A DNA stretch of 64,000 nt from Amarolinea aalborgensis (GTDB lineage: Bacteria > Chloroflexota > Anaerolineae > SSC4 > Amarolineaceae): assembly GCF_900491745.1 (NCBI RefSeq), contig NZ_UETR01000001.1, forward strand, positions 1 through 64,000, in the 5' to 3' direction. Of this stretch, positions 61,481 to 64,000 are shown one piece after another (within the stretch, counting starts at the first letter, position 1; each line of letters begins with the position of its first letter). The position numbers and the translations under genes were made by a program. Under the pieces are notes generated by a model. It searched no databases. It saw nothing but the letters and a program-made list of their open reading frames with translations, and was not told the origin of the DNA.

Positions 61481-61511
61481 CAACCGCTGCAAGTCGGCGT
61501 CAGGCCGACCT

Positions 61512-61590
61512 GGCAACGGTTGCTGCGACCGTTCGGCTGAGACCTCGACGAGCTCGGTCGAGCCGCTCACGACGAAGCTCAGTCGCCGGG
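61512..61590. repeat. Short dispersed repeat, copy 2
   Basis: TGGCAACGGTTGCTGCGACC then GTTCGGCTGAG, a ~24-bp self-complementary insertion rich in CTCGACGAGCTCGG, and CTCACGACGAAGCTC. The reverse copy lacking the insert is at 42301-42353. Confidence 0.6.
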
Positions 61591-61601
61591 CGGCTGATCT
61601 C

Positions 61602-61967
61602 TTATCCCGTGGTCATGGCGCGCGTGGCGCCCATGACGGCCATGAAGAGCGCCATCAGACCGTAGATCAAGGCCTCATTGCGGCTCGATTTTCCGCCCGT
61701 AAACGCGAAGGTCGCCGGGATGAGGATCATCATCAAGATGCCGTAGAGATAATGGATCAAACGATCAGGACGGCCTCCGCCGGCATACATGATCACGCCC
61801 ATGATCGCCTGGGCGACAAAGAGCAGCTCGCCAATCGCCAGGATGCCCCACAGATTGCCGTCAATTTCACGGCGCCGGAAGTAAATCGCCAGCGCCCAGA
61901 TGCCGGCAATCGCCAGGAACAGCACACCTGCGCTGCCGACGTTGTGATGGATGAGCTTCAATGACAT
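61602..61967 (-). CDS. Small membrane protein, four TM segments
   Basis: 121 residues, about four hydrophobic helices (VLFLAIAGIWALAIYF, GILAIGELLFVAQAIMGVIMYA, IHYLYGILMMILIPATFAF, ALIYGLMALFMAVMGAT). HxxN and RxxxHY near the first and third helices (HHNVG, RLIHYLYG) are reminiscent of small heme-type membrane proteins, but this is speculative. Twelve base pairs downstream of the SMR-like gene, same transcript. Confidence 0.65.
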   Translation of the reverse strand: MSLKLIHHNVGSAGVLFLAIAGIWALAIYFRRREIDGNLWGILAIGELLFVAQAIMGVIMYAGGGRPDRLIHYLYGILMMILIPATFAFTGGKSSRNEALIYGLMALFMAVMGATRAMTTG

Positions 61968-61979
61968 GGATTGACCTCG

Positions 61980-62351
61980 TCAGGTGCGTGCAACGATGAC
62001 CACACCGATGAAAATGACCGCAATACCTACCCAGCGCAGCGCGGGCACGTTTTCGCCCAATACCAGGTAGGAGAGCAGCGGAATCAGAATGTACGAGAGG
62101 GCCAGGAGGGGATAGGCAAAGCTCAAATCGAGCCGCGACAGGACGACCAGCCACAGCACGGCGCCCAGACCGTAGCAGGCCAACCCAAGCCAGATCGTGG
62201 GCACGCTTGCCACGGCCAGCAGGGTTTGCAGCGGCTGCTGCAGAACGCCTGCGCCGAGCCGTCCCACCGCGGTCATACCGCTTTTGAGCAAGAGTTGCCC
62301 CAGGGTGGCCGTGCCCACGGCGCCGAGGACGAGGAGCAGTGAAAAGAGCAT
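61980..62351 (-). CDS. Small EamA/SMR-like transporter
   Basis: 123 residues with four TM segments (MLFSLLLVLGAVGTATLGQLLLKSG, WLGLACYGLGAVLWLVVLSRLDLSFAYPLLALSYILIPLLSYLVLGE, RWVGIAVIFIGVVIV). The SFAYPLLALSYI and LVLGENVPALRWVGIAVIFIGV pattern is that of small multidrug resistance or ArnE/ArnF-like half-size drug/metabolite transporters. Substrate not predictable. Confidence 0.82.
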   Translation of the reverse strand: MLFSLLLVLGAVGTATLGQLLLKSGMTAVGRLGAGVLQQPLQTLLAVASVPTIWLGLACYGLGAVLWLVVLSRLDLSFAYPLLALSYILIPLLSYLVLGENVPALRWVGIAVIFIGVVIVART

Positions 62352-62408
62352 AGACTTCCCTTTCTTTGCGATTCAATCCGCGCGAATTGATGAAATAACG
62401 ACATACCG

Positions 62409-62705
62409 TCAGTAATGATAACGAGCCTGAAGAAAATCTATGCGGTCGTGATTTACTAGATAGACAATGCGATGTTCATCCGTCAGTCGCCGTGACCATA
62501 CGCCAGGGGCAAAGTACTTCAATGGTTCCGGTTTGCCGATGCCGCTGAACGGATCGCGCATGACAGCTTCGATCAAATCGAATGTTCGTAAAGCGATCTT
62601 ATGATTTGTTTCCACCCAGTAACGCAAATCGTCGCGAAACTCTGGCTGAAACACGGCTGCGCGCTGAAAAGGCTCAACCGGCGGCTTCTCGCGTCGCTGC
62701 CTCAA
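62409..62705 (-). CDS. yoeB: YoeB-like toxin
   Basis: 98 residues from TTG 62705 (GAGGTGA three bases upstream). VFQPEFRDDLRYWVETNHKIALRTFDLIEAVMRDPFSGIGKPEPLKYFAPGVWSRRLTDEHRIVYLV...ARYHY matches YoeB/Txe with the catalytic region R-H-Y-H. Ribosome-dependent mRNA endonuclease neutralised by YefM. The longer TTG start is favoured over GTG 62654 because only it includes the first beta-strand. It overlaps the antitoxin gene by 32 bases, more than usual. Confidence 0.88.
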   Translation of the reverse strand: MRQRREKPPVEPFQRAAVFQPEFRDDLRYWVETNHKIALRTFDLIEAVMRDPFSGIGKPEPLKYFAPGVWSRRLTDEHRIVYLVNHDRIDFLQARYHY

Positions 62706-62976
62706 AGCTCACCTCACGGCGCAGGTCTTCGATGGATTGTGGTTCAATGTCCCGGTGCAGGGCCCGGTTCAACGCGGCGAGTAAGCGTTCCGCATTCTTG
62801 GGTGAACGTAACAAGTAAGCCGTCTCCATCAAGCTGGTCAGTTCTGCGGCTGAAATCAAAGCCACATCCTCGACCCCACGCCGCTGGATGATGACGATTT
62901 CACGATTCGCGGTGACGTTGTTGCAGAGCTGGGCGAAGTTTGCGCGCGCTTGAGTATACGTGGTTTGGATTGTCAC
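62674..62976 (-). CDS. yefM: YefM-like antitoxin
   Basis: 100 residues starting at GTG 62976 with GGAGG six bases upstream. Phd/YefM fold: TTYTQARANFAQLCNNVTANREIVIIQRRGVEDVALISAAELTSLMETAYLLRSP, then a helical tail that wraps the toxin. It binds and neutralises YoeB and represses the operon at a TGTACA palindrome (62998-63016). Confidence 0.92.
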   Translation of the reverse strand: MTIQTTYTQARANFAQLCNNVTANREIVIIQRRGVEDVALISAAELTSLMETAYLLRSPKNAERLLAALNRALHRDIEPQSIEDLRREVSFEAATREAAG

Positions 62977-62997
62977 AAAACCCTCCCATGATCATTC

Positions 62998-63016
62998 TGT
63001 ACGGTAATACTGTACA
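62998..63016. promoter_or_regulatory. YefM-type operator palindrome overlapping the promoter
   Basis: TGTACGGTAATACTGTACA is a 19-bp palindrome with one mismatched pair, containing the TGTACA core (63011-63016) known from the E. coli yefM-yoeB operator. It covers the -10 of the promoter, minus strand TTGACA (63037-63032), 17 bp, TACAGT (63014-63009). Confidence 0.85.
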
Positions 63017-63100
63017 ACGGTTCACTTCCCCTGTCAAATGCACGCCACAACCCAAGGATCAAGAGAAGTCGGGTTTGGCGTGTTCTGAACTTGATCCGCC

Positions 63101-63739
63101 TTACGCCGTCGCAATCAGCGCGCGGCGGCAGAATCCTTCGTGTAAGAGCGTGGTGGCAAGCAGGCGCTCCAGCTTGGGATCCTGAACATTCAACGCGGCG
63201 CGGTCAGCCATGAAGAGAGCCACGCCAGCCGCCAGGTAGGCATGAGGATTGGCGGCGGCGCTGGGCTGCGGACTGTAACCCAGCCGCGCCAGGGCCGCGA
63301 TGCGCTGCCCAACCTCCTGCCAACGCGGCGTGAAGCCAGCGCCGTCGGACAGCCACGCGCCGTCGGCTGCGCCCAGGCAGCCCAGGTGATGATCGAGCAG
63401 GTGCGCAATCCAGAACCAGACGTCGCCCAGGCCTGCTGCGGGGTTGGCAAGATCGGCCAGGGCAATCTGCGCCACATTGGTGCGGTCGTGCGGATCATTC
63501 GGTAGGCGACCGGGCGTGTAGCCACGCTGATCGCCGAGCAGGATGTGCGCGTTGGGCTGCGCGGCCCACCAGGTCAGCAGCGAGGGCGGCAGGCGCTCCA
63601 GGTTGCCCGCGACGCGCTGGGCCGGCTCAAACGGGCTGCTGAAGCTGGCGCGCACGGACGCCGGCGCCTGTGTCCAGGCAGCCGGCGCCAGGTGAATGTG
63701 CTCGTGCAGTAGTTGGCGAAGCGTGGGTGTCAGAGCCAC
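63101..63739 (-). CDS. Hypothetical protein downstream of a LysM gene
   Basis: 212 residues from GTG 63739, placed 17 bases after the LysM stop; a GTG at 63784 overlapping that gene is an alternative. Mostly helical with DVWFWIAHLLDHHLGCLGAADG and RLLATTLLHEGFCRRALI. The HLLDHH motif could bind metal. No family recognised. Probably in the same transcript as the LysM gene. Confidence 0.6.
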   Translation of the reverse strand: MALTPTLRQLLHEHIHLAPAAWTQAPASVRASFSSPFEPAQRVAGNLERLPPSLLTWWAAQPNAHILLGDQRGYTPGRLPNDPHDRTNVAQIALADLANPAAGLGDVWFWIAHLLDHHLGCLGAADGAWLSDGAGFTPRWQEVGQRIAALARLGYSPQPSAAANPHAYLAAGVALFMADRAALNVQDPKLERLLATTLLHEGFCRRALIATA

Positions 63740-63755
63740 GGTGGAATGGTTTACG

Positions 63756-64000
63756 TTAGCGGAGCCGCAGCGTCTGCCCCACACGCAGGACCGAGGTGCG
63801 ATCTAGCCCATTGATCTGCGCCAGGGTTTGCCAGGTGAGGCCGAAGCGGGTTGCAATCGTGGACAAGGAATCGCCCGCGCGCACACGATAGACGGCTGGG
63901 GGGGAGGCGTTCGAGGCCACAGCCGGCTCTGTCGAGGCGGTCAGGCGCAGCACCTGGCCCACCTGCAGGATGGATTTGCCGGTCAGGCCATTCCACTGCG
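63756..64000 (-). CDS. LysM-domain protein, partial (runs off the right edge)
   Basis: At least 80 residues are visible. The last LysM is complete (VYRVRAGDSLSTIATRFGLTWQTLAQINGLDRTSVLRVGQTLRL) and the end of a second is seen at the edge (QWNGLTGKSILQVGQVLRL), joined by a short Ala/Ser/Pro linker. LysM binds peptidoglycan or other GlcNAc polymers, so the product is exported or wall-bound. The N-terminus and any signal peptide lie outside the window. Confidence 0.85.
   Translation of the reverse strand, partial: QWNGLTGKSILQVGQVLRLTASTEPAVASNASPPAVYRVRAGDSLSTIATRFGLTWQTLAQINGLDRTSVLRVGQTLRLR

Overview
The window looks like a piece of a Chloroflexota chromosome (Anaerolineae/Caldilineae-like). 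This is inferred from gene style, not from a marker gene: high GC, a BTAD/AAA regulator, a MoxR-DUF58-DUF4129 operon, secreted proteins with cohesin, SH3b or LysM domains, and a RibF-archease fusion. No rRNA, tRNA or CRISPR array was recognised.

1-18 kb is an accessory, defence-type region read almost entirely on the minus strand. A tightly coupled four-gene operon (small protein, ~1,314-aa BrxC/PglY-like ATPase, PglZ-like phosphatase, HerA-like ATPase) has the logic of BREX/Pgl but no methyltransferase and no BrxL. A ~5 kb gene-poor, visibly lower-GC stretch with decayed fragments follows. Then come an RloA/RloB pair and an AbiEi/AbiEii-like pair. The AbiE-like cassette is bracketed by two 250-bp copies of the ftsY promoter and 5' end, so it appears to have arrived by an event at ftsY.

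18-32 kb is core: ftsY-prfB-ribF as one operon. prfB keeps the RF2 programmed +1 frameshift and RibF is fused to archease. Next are a BTAD/AAA regulator fused to a peptide-binding (SBP_bac_5) domain, a membrane protein containing 15 tandem 13-residue repeats, and a class A penicillin-binding protein. 32-47 kb holds an RHH-like/HNH pair, a TM287/288-type heterodimeric ABC exporter with its MarR regulator, VOC and Lrp-domain proteins, a peroxiredoxin-like gene with an in-frame TGA at the redox Cys position (candidate selenoprotein), a cohesin-domain protein, 3-hydroxyacyl-CoA dehydrogenase and a YdiJ-like FAD/Fe-S dehydrogenase.

47-64 kb holds a REP-associated tyrosine transposase surrounded by REP-type GTAG hairpins, acetyl-CoA synthetase, a CPA2 antiporter, tyrosine phenol-lyase, a retropepsin-like protein, the MoxR operon, prolyl-tRNA synthetase, small membrane proteins, a YefM/YoeB pair with a TGTACA operator, and a LysM protein running off the right edge.

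The most striking cross-link is that the REP hairpin around the transposase is the same type of sequence as the in-frame 39-bp repeat inside the membrane-protein gene at 27.4-28.0 kb. The other leads are the methylase-less PglZ operon, the candidate selenoprotein, and the ftsY duplication around the AbiE cassette.
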